Assembly (NCBI GenBank): GCA_026826555.1
Contig: JAKSZT010053928.1
Span: 344,042 to 408,041, forward strand
Length of the DNA: 64,000 nucleotides
Source: Tolypeutes matacus
Lineage: Eukaryota > Chordata > Mammalia > Cingulata > Chlamyphoridae
Direction of reading: 5' to 3'
A program made the position numbers and the translations under genes. The notes under the pieces are model-generated. The model worked only from the letters and a program-made list of their open reading frames with translations. It searched no databases and had not been told where the DNA came from. This document shows positions 45,669-57,641 of the stretch, in pieces. Position 1 is the stretch's first letter; each line of letters opens with the position of its first letter.

Positions 45669-47084
45669 CCTATGCACACCCAGGAATGTCTGAAGAAATA
45701 CCATATGTACACGTATATCTTGTATTACCTTTCCTCTATAATTTATGGACACAATAATTCAGATACAAATTAATCTAAAACTGTCATGAGCTAAACAGGG
45801 TTTTTGTCATTAGGTATTTCTTCACTCCATATCAGTATGTCTAAAAACATAATTATCATAATGTGGACGTTCTCAGACTTGAAGATATTGAGCATCATGG
45901 CTGTGAAGTATCGAAGGTGGAGCTGAAAATTGTGGCTGAAAAAACTAGCCCTTATAGATTAAATGGTGGTCAAAACTAGTTCTTGGCTTAATTATGAGCA
46001 TGAAGAATTCTACTATTAAGTGCTGGGGATAGATACTTTAAATACAGAAGGGAAGAAAGAGCTCTTAGGTGACTCATCATTGCCATGAGTCTGAGACCTG
46101 GATAAGATTCTGGACTCTGATCTCTGCCTTGGGGAGACTCAGTGGCTTCTCTAGAAAGTGGAAAGAAAAGAGATGAGTTCCTTTTTGCTTTGAGGCCTCT
46201 TATGTGCCTGTAAAATATGTCTCTTTAAGAGTGGCTGGGATTCTCAAGCACCCTGAGCATGGCTCTTTGCTCAAGGACCTGTAAGTGCAGACTGCAGAAG
46301 TTAGTTCTTTCTAAAGCCTTAGTAAGTTCTGAGTTTTGAGGGTGGAACCACATTCAACATAGGAAGTTGCAGATGAGGCTGCAAGTGCAAGATCTTGGGC
46401 ACAACTATCATTTTATATATATTAGGTGTGAGTCAATTCCTTTGCAGAAAAGTGAAAATGCTTTTGGCCTTATGCCTTTGGCTTTAAAATGTTTAAACTC
46501 ATGACTAGGTATCACATGCAAAAATAGGTCTGCATAAAAGGCACTGAGTAGATCCCTGTACTCTTCAAGAGAACAGCTATACTTAAAATATCTGAGATAG
46601 GAAAAATATTATGACATAAAAATACTTGAAGCAAGAAAAGTCTACCACAATCATAAGAAACTCATTCCAGATTTTAGCAACCTTATTAAAGCAGTCTTTT
46701 CTTTAATTTATTGGAAATCCTTCTTATAGATTGTTTCTTGTTCTTTTGTACCAAGGGAGATGGATAAAAGTTGGACACCATTCTCCATTTGATATTTTAT
46801 TGTAGATCTAAAGGCATAGTTAATTTCCTATTCATGTTTTCATTTTCAGGAACAAATAAGCCCAATGTTTCTATCCTTTTCTTATTGGTCCTATTTCCTC
46901 CTTAGCTGGCCTTATGTGAAGCTTTGCTGGTAGTGTGGTGAACTCTTGAATATCCTCAGCTTGAAAGTTATTAAGTAGAGTCCTCCACATCCTTACGTAA
47001 ACAGTATTTACTTTCCATTACAAGTCCTTTTTCCTGAGATTTTGGAAAATGTATCAAATTGCTTTTATGGACATCTCTACCACA
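45669..47084. other. Intronic sequence, no gene recognised
   Basis: No repeat family or exon recognised. Confidence 0.45.
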
Positions 47085-47960
47085 TGGATGGCCTAAAATT
47101 CACATAGTCCAAAACAGAACTCGTATTCTCCACCTCAGAATCTGTTCCTCCCTGTGTTCTTTGCTCAGTGAATCCTGCCACCGTCCACCACCCAGGGACT
47201 GGGACCAGAAATATGGGTCATTTTTCACTCCTCTAACTTTAATAACCTTTCATTAAATCAATTAGCAAGTGCTATTGATTGTTCTTCCTAAATATCTCAC
47301 AACTCAGTCCATTTCCTACCACCCTTACTGAATACCATCTCAGTCCAGAGATGGCTCATCTCTCACCTGGATCTCTTGCTTCCAATCCATTCTTTACACA
47401 TAGCTGGAGTGGTTTTCCTAAAATGAACAATCCATAATATCCCTCCTATGTAACTTCTTAACACTGTCTATGATAAAGTTTAAATTCCTAAACTTGGTCA
47501 GTAGGCACCCCTCCACCAGCCGTCAGCCAGTCCTTCCTGCCCAAACTCTGACTCTTCCCTCAAAAACCATTTTCAACTTTTTTCAAATCCTCAAATTGAT
47601 TAAGTTCTTTCTTTTGTAGGCTTTGGCTATACTATTCTCTCTTCTTGGGATATTCTCCTCACTTCTCCCTATCCCTTCTCTCCTTTTTTTCTGGATAATT
47701 CCTACTGTTCCTCTGGTATCAGCTTAAATGTTTTACTTTCTTTGGGAGATCTTCTCTGACCTTAGACTGGATGTGGCCTCCTGCTGTGTGTTCCACAAAG
47801 CCCTATGTTTCTACTACTATTACACTCATTTGTGATTATTACTTGGCTAGTGAAATCTGTTCTTTAACATCTTCTGTTATTAAACTATTCCTTTCTCTAT
47901 AGTATCAGAGTGATAGATCCCTTTACTTACTCATTTCCCTAATTTTCAAGACTTACAATT
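47085..47960 (-). repeat. LINE-2 (L2) remnant
   Basis: ATCTCTCACCTGGATCTCTT, CATAATATCCCTCCTATGTA, GGTATCAGCTTAAATGTTTT and AGATCTTCTCTGACCTTAGA are antisense L2 ORF2/3'UTR landmarks in order. Confidence 0.75.
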
Positions 47961-48142
47961 AATTTATGCTCAGCTTTCTTGATTTTTTTTAAATCAAGAG
48001 ATTAATCTAGAGATAAATATACATTAGAAAAATGGAAAATTGCATCAAATTTTGACCTCCCATTAGATGTGAAAATTGTCCTCTAAGTAGTTCAGTGAGA
48101 GACATGGACAAAGCATGATTTAAGATGCATTATTTTTTAAAA

Positions 48143-48240
48143 TATATATTTTTATTGAAGTATATCATTCATATATGAACATACATTAACAATAAGTGTA
48201 TAGTAAAAGCTGTGAACTTATAAAATAAACATGCATAACA
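48143..48240 (-). mobile_element. Very short recent L1 insertion with perfect 21-bp duplication
   Basis: Only 98 bp of L1 3' end (ATTGAAGTATATCATTCATA, ACAATAAGTGTATAGTAAAA) in antisense. Identical 21-bp duplications lie at 48,122-48,142 and 48,241-48,261, each starting AAGATGCATT and ending TTTTTTAAAA, an L1 endonuclease-type site (TTTT/AA). Confidence 0.95.
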
Positions 48241-48728
48241 AAGATGCATTATTTTTTAAAACCACTAAGACTTAATGAAATAAATCTTTCTTCCCAGCTT
48301 TTAAATTGAAAGATTATTAATGACCATATATATCAACACGATTATGTTTCTCCTTGAGTTACTAGGTAGGTGTAGAGAGTTGGGGAGGTGAAGGGGAGGA
48401 TTTATAACATTTTAATGATTCCTGGTCATGTCAAAGTATCCCATTGTCTCTTGTTCCCTAGGTAGGTTTGGACACTTTGGCCATGGATACCCCATAGCCT
48501 TGGTGTTGATTTGCTCAGAGTTGGGCCTCAGTGGATGAGACCCTTCTCAGGAGACTCAGATTACCATAAATATAAGAATATACAGGCTACACCTACTCCA
48601 GAGTGGATTTTTGAGTCCAGTCCAACATGGCCTTCACCCTGATATGCAACCACCAGAATATGTGTCACTGTGTTTTTCCTTATTATAAGGCTGTCCCTCA
48701 TCAATGACTAAGCCCTTTATCATTTAGG

Positions 48729-48896
48729 CCAATGGTTCTTAGGCCTGGATTCATGTGAGAATCACTTGGGGAGCTTTTGGAAAAAATACAAATGCCTGGA
48801 ATTGATTGATGCAACTTGTGATGGAGTGGTACTCAGGCATTGGTAGTTTTGGAAAGCTACTTAGATAATTCTCAGCCAGGGTGGAGAACCACTAAT
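48729..48896 (+). repeat. MER5-like hAT remnant
   Basis: CAATGGTTCTTAGGCCTGG ... GAGAATCACTTGGGGAGCTT ... GGTGGAGAACCACTA: the terminal CAGTGGTTCT / AGAACCACTG inverted ends of MER5-class elements are visible. Confidence 0.7.
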
Positions 48897-48949
48897 TTAG
48901 GTCCAATGATGTATTTGACTTTAATAAACTTATTTATCAACTTCCTTAA

Positions 48950-49230
48950 CTCTCTTCATATGCAAAATTTCACCTTCATCTCAATCTCCCCATCCAATAA
49001 ATGACACTTGCATCCACAAAATTTCTCTTCTACTCTCCACCCTCCCCCCACCAAACAATCCATTAGGAAGTACTGTAGATTCCACCTCCAACATATCTCT
49101 CTACTTCTCTTTACCACACTTGCCTTTATCTTAGCCCAGACTGTGCTCATGTCTCACCTGGACCACTAAAATGTCTTCCTAACTGATCTCTTCTATTCTA
49201 ATTTTGTATCATCCTCCACAAAGGTCTTAA
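48950..49230 (-). repeat. Probable L2 remnant
   Basis: CATGTCTCACCTGGACCACT and AAATGTCTTCCTAACTGATC resemble antisense L2 text. Weak elsewhere. Confidence 0.45.
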
Positions 49231-49334
49231 TATTTTAAGAATGATCATATTTTTCATTAAAATATTTCAAAAGTTTAGACAATGGACAAACCAGGTTTAT
49301 AAAATCTTAATGTTATACTTTATTTGCTTCATGT

Positions 49335-49865
49335 AGTTTTCTTTTTAAGAAATAAAACTTTATTGGAAGCCTCCTGTGTACCGCTCCCTGATGCCACTGC
49401 CTCCCTTCCTCCCCAGAGGTAACACTAATATAAATTTAGCACTCATTATTCCTGTCCATGCTTTTATACTTTTGCTAGATATTTGTGGATACATTAAGAT
49501 ATTTAGTATTGTTTTAAAATATTGGTGATGTTATATAAATGGTATCAGACTGGGGCTTGTTTACTTCACTTAACATTGTATTTTTTATATTAGTTCATGT
49601 TGATAAATGTAGCTCTAGCTTATTAACTCAAACTGCTGTAGCCTATTTATCAATAGATCATAATTTATGTATACATTTTATTATTGGTCAACATCCAGGT
49701 GGTTTCCATTTTTTTCCTTTTATAATCAATGTTGCAGTAAACATTTGTGTATCTCTCTTCTATATGTGTGCAAAAGTGTCTCTAATATATGCTAAGGAGT
49801 GAAGTGCAGGACCTGAAGGCCCCTTCAACTTTTCTATATTTTGCATAATTGCAGTGAAATCTTTT
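49335..49865 (-). repeat. Old L1 3'UTR (antisense)
   Basis: AAACTTTATTGGAAGCCTCC, AAATGGTATCAGACTGGGGC, TTACTTCACTTAACATTGTA, ATAGATCATAATTTATGTAT and AATCAATGTTGCAGTAAACA are antisense L1M 3'UTR landmarks. Confidence 0.75.
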
Positions 49866-50029
49866 AAAAATATAAACTATTATTAAAAAATATTTTATTG
49901 AACACCTACAATAAACCAAGATGCAATAATAAACAGGACAGACAAACCTCTGCTATCTTGAATCTTATATTCTAGTGGGGAGAGAACAAATAAACTGGTA
50001 AGATAATTTCAGAGAGCATGAAAGGATAG

Positions 50030-50570
50030 ATAGTGAATTATGCCATTCTTCTGTTTCAAAGATCTCCAATGATTTTCCACTGTACTTAAGATCAAACAGA
50101 ACTCCTTTCTAGGCCTGTAAGACCTGGCATCATCTGGCACTTACGTCCCTTTTCTACTCTCCCTTTGGCTCCCTATGCTCTAGCCACGAGGACCTTTGAG
50201 TTCTTGGAACTTGCTATGCTTTTTTCCTGCTTCAGGACCTTCACATGTATTGTTCCATCTTCCTGGAGAGTCCTTTCCACCACTCTTTGTCTGGAAAATT
50301 CCTGCTCATGATTCGAGTCTCTGCTTACTTGTCCTGTTTTCAGAGTGAACTTCTTTGGCTCCCATAAAAGAGTCCCCTCGTTTGTTCCTCTCATGGAACC
50401 TTGTTTTGTTCCTTGTTATCACTTACCACAATATTTAATTATACATTTATATGTTGTCTGCCTTACCTACCTGACTGGAAGTTCCATGAAGGCAGAGGTG
50501 ATGCCTCTTTTGTTTCCTGCTGTATCTCCCAGCCCATGTCCTGACACAGTTCTTCAGTAAATTATTTTTT
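50030..50570 (-). repeat. LINE-2 (L2), well preserved 3' end
   Basis: GCATCATCTGGCACTTACGT, CTTCAGGACCTTCACATGTA, CTTACCACAATATTTAATTA, ACTGGAAGTTCCATGAAGGC and CTGTATCTCCCAGCCCATGT follow the antisense L2 3' end. Frames here are L2 shadows. Confidence 0.85.
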
Positions 50571-51077
50571 TGAAATTAATATAAATTAATGCTTTTCTAA
50601 ACGTTTGGTTGTAAGCTCATTTTGAGCAGGAGATTTCATTTTGTTTGGGTTTCAGTATCTCTCTCTTCTTCTGTGCTCTCCCCTCCCACCTAAAGGTTTT
50701 GGAGTTGTCTCCATGGATTCCCAGACCAGAACCACACTTTACAATGCCATTTAGGGACTCCTGGCCTCTGGTGATATTGGAGATACCACAGACCTAGTCA
50801 GAAGGCCAGCAGGAGACCAGTTGCAGTTTTTGATCTTGAGACTATCTATCACCTTCTCAGGCATCAGCCTCCCTCCACACTTTGCTAGATAAAATTCATT
50901 GCTCTAGATCATGGATGGTCTAGGCCACAGTGCTTTGTTCTTGCTAAGCCTCCTTTAACAAGGGGTGTAGAGGGCATTGGGAGAAGCCTCATTCTAACCT
51001 CTGGCTTGAAGCATGATCCTCATCCAGTTTATCCTCTTCCTTGGAGCATTTTTAGTTCTTGTTATCCTCACAGGAGC

Positions 51078-52587
51078 TGTCTTACTTTCCTGGCTGCTAT
51101 GACAAATACCACACAATGGGTTGGCTTAACAGTAGGAATTTATTGGCTCAGGGTTTCAGAGCCTAGAAGTCTTGCTTCCTCCTGGGGTCGGTAGCATTCT
51201 TTTAAAAAATTTTTTAATTTTATTTTTTAAAAGATACTTAGATTATACAAATGTCACATAAAAAATATAGGGGATTCCCATATGCCCCTCTCCCCATACC
51301 TCCCATGTTTTCCCACATTAACAACATCCTTCATTAGTGAGGTACATTCATTGCAATTGATGAACACATTATGGAGCATTGCCACTAAGCATGGATTAAA
51401 GTTTACCTTGTGTTTTACACTCTCTCCCACCCAATTCTGTAGATTATGGCAAGATTTATAATGGCCTGTATCTGTTCCCAAATCCCGAAAATGCCCCTGC
51501 ATTACACTTGTTTTTCCTTCTCCTTGTCCTCAGAACCTCCAGTAACCACTGCCTCCACATCAATGATGTAATTTCTTCCATTGCTAGAATCACAATAAGT
51601 TTATAGTAGAATACCAGTAAGTCTACTTTAGTCCATAGTTCATTCCCCAATCCTGAGGATTCTGGGATGGTGATGTCCACTCCACCTCTAATTGAGAGGG
51701 GGTTGTGATTCATTAGGGCTGATGGATGGGACTTTCTTGCTTGCAGTTGTAGACTTTCTTGGTTCCTTGGTATGGTAGTTGTCTATCATCACCTCCTTGT
51801 TAGTTGTCCTGGGTAAGACCAATGAACTGGAGAGTAGGTGTTGCAACTCCATTGTGATTCAAGGCCCAGCTGGCAAATGGACAGCCCAAAGATTTAAGTC
51901 TCTTGGACATGCACCTGTGAACTCTAGTACTAATTATAGGTTCAAATAGAAGAACAGAAGAGCCATGTGTTCCTTTTCATTACAACTGAGTCCAACTCTG
52001 TCACTCTGGGGAGCATAAATTCCAAAGTAGGGCCCACTGGCAAGGCACCAAACTCCTGAGCTACCTGCCCTGACTATAGTGTCTGGATGTCTCCAGAGCC
52101 CTCAGGAGCCCCGCTTTTTGGGGTAGTATCTACTTTGGCAGTCAATGAGATCCTGCTGAGACATGCATAAGTGTAACCTCTGGAATGACCTTCCAACTTG
52201 CTTTGAATTCTCTTAGCCATATAAACTACCTTTTCTCCCTTATGGTCAAGGTCTTTTTCCAGTTTCATTGCTAGTTGGTGAGTAGCATTCTTGATGTCAT
52301 TCAAGGGTCAGCAATCCTTGGGTTACCTGTCACATGGTGATGTCTTCTTCTTTCTCTTCTGGGTTCCATTGACTTCCAGCTTCTGGCCTCTCCCATGGCT
52401 CTCTCATTATTACATAATTTCTGCTTTTAAGTACTCTATTAATTAAGACCCAACTACATTCAGTGGGCCACACCTTAACTAAAATAACATCTTTGAGAGA
52501 TCCTATTGACAATGGATTCATACTCATAGGAATGTGGACTAAGACCAAGAACTTTTCTAAATTTCGGGCACACAACTCAAGTCATCA
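51078..52587 (-). repeat. MLT1-like LTR split by family A insertion
   Basis: Left half TTACTTTCCTGGCTGCTATG, AATGGGTTGGCTTAACAGTA; right half CCAGCTTCTGGCCTCTCC, AGTGGGCCACACCTTAACTA, ATTTCGGGCACACAACTCAA. These are the two halves of an antisense MLT1 (ERVL-MaLR) LTR. GGAGC occurs just outside both ends (possible 5-bp duplication, offset uncertain). Confidence 0.75.
51202..52281 (-). mobile_element. Family A element with exact 11-bp duplication
   Basis: About 1.08 kb. Left tail TTTAAAAAATTTTTTAATTT, then the L1-like 3' portion (51,230-51,520), then the family A body to CATTGCTAGTTGG. Target duplication GTAGCATTCTT at 51,191-51,201 and 52,282-52,292. The lone A-rich end and variable duplication length indicate target-primed reverse transcription. 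Frames such as 51,713-51,456 minus recur in the other copies but show no known domain. Confidence 0.88.
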
Positions 52588-52596
52588 TAGGAGCCA

Positions 52597-52747
52597 GTCT
52601 TTCCTTTCCTTTCCCTTTCCCTTTCCCTTTCCCTTTCCCTTTCCCTTTCCCTTCCTTTCCCTTCCCTCCCTCCCCCCCGTCCCTTCCTTCCTTCCTTCCC
52701 TCCTTCCCTCCTTCCCGTCTTCCCTTTCTCTCTCTCTTTCTTTTCCA
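52597..52747. repeat. Polypyrimidine microsatellite (TTTCCC)n, (CTTC)n
   Basis: About 150 nt of C/T broken only by G at 52,679 and 52,717. Starts with TTTCCC-type hexamers and passes to CTTC, CCCT and CT units. Produces low-complexity frames on both strands, none coding. Confidence 0.92.
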
Positions 52748-52849
52748 TTTGAAAGTAAGTTCAAGGTATAATAACAATTCATCCCAAAATACTCTAGTGA
52801 ATATAGCCTAAAAACAAAAGCATTCTTCTATGTGATTACAATACCACTA

Positions 52850-53760
52850 CCACACCCAAGAGAGTTTATATTGATACAATGATATTATCTAACATAAAGT
52901 CCATGTTCAACTTTCTCCAATTGTACCTGAATTGTCCATTATGAATTTATAGTTTTGGATACAGTTTCCAGTGAAGGGTCACACATTTATTTGTTTTTCA
53001 GGTCTCTTAAGTCTCCTTTAAACTAGCATTGCCCCATGGCTTTATTTTATCTTTACTTTTTATCTCTCATGACATCAACGTTTTTGAAGTCTCCAGGTCA
53101 GTCTTCTGATAGAATGACCAATAATCTGTGTTTGTCTTGATTTTTTCCCCCTTGAATGATTAGATTCATGGTACACATATGACAGAAATACTCCATTGCT
53201 GATGTTGTATCCTTTCCTTTGCCTCACATCAGAAGGTACATTATGCTATTTTTTCTCCTTAATGGTGATGGTAAGTTTGATTACTTGTTTAAGGAAGTGT
53301 CCACCAGATCTTCTGATTGTAAAGACACATTTTCCCCTTTGTAATTAATAAGGAATTTTGAGGGTGATAGTTTGAGACTGTGTGAACATCCTGTTTAAAG
53401 ACAAACTTTCACTCAATGATATTGGTATTCATTGATGGTCCTTGCTTGCATCTATTATTATATTGGTAGTTCAGAATAGAGATTATATAATTCTATCATT
53501 TCTCCTACACTTATTAGCTGGCATTCTATAAAGAAGCTTTTTTTCCTCCACCTCATTTTTTTTGGTAGTATTTTTGAAGTATCGCTATAGATTCTTAGGT
53601 TCTTTTTTCATAGGATCATCTTGACCAGAAATAAGATAGTGTTTTTCTGCATATTTTCCATAGTATTTTAATATATTATTATGTATTTTTTCTATACAAT
53701 ATTTTATAGCCGGTTGTCTTTGTGAAATAACACATTTTAATAAATAGAATAATGTGGGGT
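52850..53760 (-). repeat. Probable ancient L1 5' region (antisense)
   Basis: CCAGTGAAGGGTCACACATT, ACTCCATTGCTGATGTTGTA, CCCTTTGTAATTAATAAGGA, CATTGATGGTCCTTGCTTGC and TTATTAGCTGGCATTCTATA are text I associate with old L1M elements. Subfamily not assigned. Confidence 0.5.
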
Positions 53761-54034
53761 TCCCTTAAAAACGCTTACCCCTGTGCCAGTTTTGATATAT
53801 TGTAGTCAGATTTAAAGTCTTCATCTTCATTTACCATGATAAACATCTATTTGGTCATTTATTATCATTTATACTCATTTAGTGAATCCAACATGAAATC
53901 AAATCTGTTATTGTGAATGAAATTCAGTGGGGGAAAAGTTCCCAGTGATAAGTTTTCATATACAGAAATACACTTCTCTCTTCTCCCTGATGAAGATGTA
54001 CATGCAGTTAATGCTTTCTTTGTCTTATTTTTAG

Positions 54035-54193
54035 GATAGAAGATTCAATGATGAAATTGATAAGCTAACTGGATATAAGACAAAATCATTGTTATGCATG
54101 CCTATACGAAGCAGTGATGGTGAGATTATCGGCGTGGCCCAAGCGATAAATAAAATTCCCGAAGGTGCTCCATTTACTGAAGATGATGAAAAA
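54035..54193 (+). CDS. PDE11A: PDE11A internal coding exon (part of GAF-A domain)
   Basis: PDE11A is a dual-specificity phosphodiesterase that hydrolyses cAMP and cGMP in the cytosol; its N-terminal tandem GAF domains bind cyclic nucleotide and regulate the C-terminal catalytic domain. This exon reads 53 codons without a stop, starting [15 protein letters not shown] and ending PFTEDDEK. It contains the GAF signature NK-X6-F-X3-DE (N39, K40, F47, D51, E52 of the exon), needed for nucleotide binding in PDE GAF domains, and intact here. The DRRFNDEID start matches GAF-A rather than GAF-B of PDE11A, as I know the family. A pyrimidine-rich stretch and TTTTTAG precede the exon (acceptor AG 54,033-54,034) and GTAAG follows (54,194-54,198). 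Both ends are phase 0. The flanking exons, the second GAF and the catalytic domain lie outside the window. No frameshift or missing residue is seen, so this is a live exon, not a retrocopy. Confidence 0.95.
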
Positions 54194-54198
54194 GTAAG

Positions 54199-56365
54199 AT
54201 TACATGCCTTTTGTGTCTTGTAGTTTCCTTCTTGATCATTGATTGCTAGTCTTGCTGAAAAGGATAGGAATTATGTGAATAGATTTTGGATTAGCTCATT
54301 CATGGATCAAAGAGCTCTTTGTTAATGTTATATAAAATGTACTGGGAGATTTTTGATATTTCATAAAATGTAGTACAATTGAAAATAATTACTTCATCTT
54401 TTTCTTAGCTTCCTTTTCATTATAAACCAATAGTATTCTTGTTATTCCCTGGTCTTTATTTTCCTTATATATAAGCTTTTTAATTGAGGGTCATAACAAT
54501 GATCACCCATGGCCCAAGGGAAGATAGGAATTACTGTGTTTTGGAAACTCAGCACTTTCTCTTGTATTATCATAATTATTAGGAAGAATTGTTTTCCCAG
54601 TTCTTTTATAAAGCCCTCAAGAAAATGAATTTAATTTAATTGTTATTCAAAACTGCTAATAAAAAGAGCATTATTTTTGTCCCTGAAGAGAAGTTGACCT
54701 TGGTAGAAGTAATGTATTTTTCACTCTGAAATTTTAAGTTCTCTCACCAGTTTATATTAAAAGAGAGACTCATGGATCTGAAGTTCTGGCTTTGAAACTC
54801 CGAACTTCATATTGAATAGAATCTGGTGGAACAGGTATAAAATTTGTAGTAAAAGCAAATCTCCAGTTACTTTAAGTTTGATGACTTTCATACTCCTATT
54901 GGATTAAAAAAGCCACTCTATAATTTAAACTTCTGGATATAAGGTTACTATTTGCCAGTGCTAATTACTAATATATTCAAGTAATTCAAATGTTCTGATA
55001 CAAAAGGTCAACGTAAAATACGATTATAAGGAAACAAGAATATTTTTCAATGAAGAGAGTCCTTTATTGAGGTCATCCCAATAAAGGTTATAAACTCTCA
55101 TAGCCTGCTAGGACTTTGGACAGATTCTTACCAATTCAATAAACTACTACAGTATGTGATGTGCTTATATTGGGAGTGATAGGGGCACAAAGATAAATCC
55201 CTCACATGTTATGTCATCTAGAAACTGCACAAGGCTGGAGGCAAGAATCGGCAATAAGATATTCTAGGACATGCTATGAGTGTCTAAGAAAGGGAGGGTT
55301 ATTCTCACTTGGAGGATCTGAAGAGGCTTCTTGGAAGAGGTGGTATTTGGGCTGACCTCTATCAGACAGAACCAAGTGAGAAGGAAAGGACGTTTGGAAA
55401 CATTTATAAATGTAGGCCACCTCTAGAGAAAAGGATTTAGGTTTTGTGTCTTTCCAAACACAACTACATATCCAGGACATTCCCCAAACAGTTCAGTTTA
55501 TATACAGATGGTAGTCCTGTCTTCACTCTGCCTCCTTCATTTAAAAAGATCCTGTTATTTAAGTAGTTCTCAACCTTGATTCCATTTACAGTAGATTTGT
55601 TTTCTAGACTTTTCTCAGTGCATTTATGAGATAAGGTTTCAAGAGCTCTGAATGATTTAAAGGCAAGGTTTGCACATGGCTTTGTACCTATTTTAAACAG
55701 CGTCAATGTTCAGTTCTATCAAAAACTAGGACCTGGGACCAAGTCCCAGCTTAGTTAATGACAAGCAGCCTGCTTTGTGTGATCCATTTAAGATCTGATT
55801 CTCAGTTTCACTATCTGTCAACTACACTCTCCATATCCTTCTATGTCATGAGAATGGATTAAGATCATAAATGAAAAGTACTTTGTAAAATATAAGAAAC
55901 TAGATAAGTGTAAAACATAAATTTTTCTTTTTAAACTAATATTTTCCAAAGAGTTTAAAAATATTATCCTATATTTGTCAGCTAACCCCAGACACCTTAT
56001 TTCTTAGATTCAACTTCATTTGAATATTTCCTTGCTCTAAATTTTATGTTCTTTTGCTTCTATGGCTATCTGATGTGCCTACAGTAGCATTTTATCTTCC
56101 AGTCGCTAGAATTTCCTCATCTGATTAAAAAACCCTACTCATGTCTCACTTCTTGGAAGAAGGCATACCAGTTATGACAGGTAGATTGTGTTCATGCCAG
56201 TGACACTAGGTAGAGAGTATTTTTCTCAACAACTGTTGAATCTGATTATTCTTTCCTTCAAGAATTCTACATATTATAAACCAAATAGGAGTGGTGAAGA
56301 AAAAAGCAGAAAACAAAATCTAGAAATGACTAATGGAAAAAACAAATCTAGATACTTCTTCCAAA
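54199..56365. other. PDE11A intron downstream of the exon, no feature recognised
   Basis: No repeat, second exon or pseudogene recognised in about 2.2 kb. The minus-strand frames at 55,274-55,706 have no domain. Confidence 0.5.
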
Positions 56366-56369
56366 TAAA

Positions 56370-56625
56370 TGGAAACAGTGTGGCCTAATGGCTGCACACG
56401 GGCCATATAAAGTGTCTACCTGGGTTGAAATTCCATCTCTGCCATGACCCGTGTGGCCTTGGGCAAGACCTGGGGCACTTCCTCGTGGCCAGTTGCTTCC
56501 TCTGAGGGAAGCGATGATAATAATGGTACCTATCTCACAGTGGTCTTGGGGGATTAAACGAGAAGGAAGAGTGCCTTAGCACATCATAAGTCCTCATGAA
56601 AGATTAGCTTTTACTGACAGAACAT
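56370..56625 (+). repeat. MIR SINE
   Basis: AACAGTGTGGCCTAATGGCT, GGTTGAAATTCCATCTCTGC, TGGCCTTGGGCAAGACC and GATGATAATAATGGTACCTA follow the MIR order. Confidence 0.83.
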
Positions 56626-56767
56626 TAATACATGCGAGATGCTATCAATTTTATGTTTAAAAAATTACCTCTATATAATTGAAGTCTATAAGTTTTTATT
56701 AAGCTCAATCTATATGCCAGGTAATTTCCTGTTGTTAGGGTTATGACAATATAAAGGGAGCTATTGG

Positions 56768-56982
56768 AGTAGATGTGCCTCAGGTGGTTGAGCTCCTGTT
56801 TCCCATATGGGAGGTCTTGGTTTCAGTCTCTGGTGCCTCCTGAAAGCAAGGGAAAAACAGACAACAAGCAAACAAGCCAAGGAACCAACTCAGGGAAGCC
56901 AACTCAGTGGTTGAGAGCTGGCTTCCCACATACAAAGTCCTGGGTTCAATCTCTGGCCTCAGTACCTTGAAAAAAAGGGAGG
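56768..56982 (+). mobile_element. Dimeric tRNA-derived SINE (DAS-II-like)
   Basis: Two tRNA-type units in tandem: unit 1 with TGTGCCTCAGGTGGTTGAGC and CCCATATGGGAGG (56,772-56,850), an A-rich linker, unit 2 with AACTCAGTGGTTGAGAGCTG and GGGTTCAATCTCTGG (56,895-56,970), then an A-rich end. The first B box is mutated. Confidence 0.82.
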
Positions 56983-57408
56983 GCAGGCTATACTTCTTTA
57001 TAAATGCAGAATTCTCTTGTTATCGTTAATGCATATACTGTTTTACTTGGTTGTACAATGCTTATACTAATTTATATTCTACTTTTTAACTTAAAGTCAC
57101 TTCTTACATTAATGCCCACAATGAATGTAGGCTACATTTATCATTTTTAGTAATTAGAGTTTTCTTCCTTTCTTTTACTTTTTCTTTTTGTAGATAGTCT
57201 AGTTTGCTTAGGCATTGCCCTATTACTGGGAATTAGGGTTGTTTCCAGTTTTTCACTAACATAAATAGGCTCTGAATGAACATCTTTGAACAAATTATCT
57301 TTTTCTTTTGTGTTATTTCCTTGGGTATACTCCAAAGATTGTAATTACTTAGTCAAAGGGCAAGAAAGGTTTTATAGCTCTCATTCCATGTTATCAGATA
57401 GATAGCTT

Positions 57409-57640
57409 TAAAAAAAAAAAAACAATTTATTGAAGTATATCATTCATACATGAACATACATAAACAATAAGTATTCAGTAAACATTGTGAACTTACAAAA
57501 CAAACATGCATAACATACAGGGCTCACATATCACCCCACCACAAATACTTTGCATTGTTGTGAAACATTTGTTAACAACTTATGAAAGAGCATCGTCAAA
57601 GTATTACTACTAACTGTAGTCCTTATCTTACTCCCCTATA
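57409..57640 (-). mobile_element. L1 3' end fragment, same subfamily as 4,471
   Basis: After an A run, AATTTATTGAAGTATATCAT, AACATACATAAACAATAAGT, TATGAAAGAGCATCGTCAAA and TACTAACTGTAGTCCTTATC repeat the 4,471-4,700 text. 5' truncated. A composite SINE lies at its right edge. Confidence 0.85.
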
Positions 57641-57641
57641 C

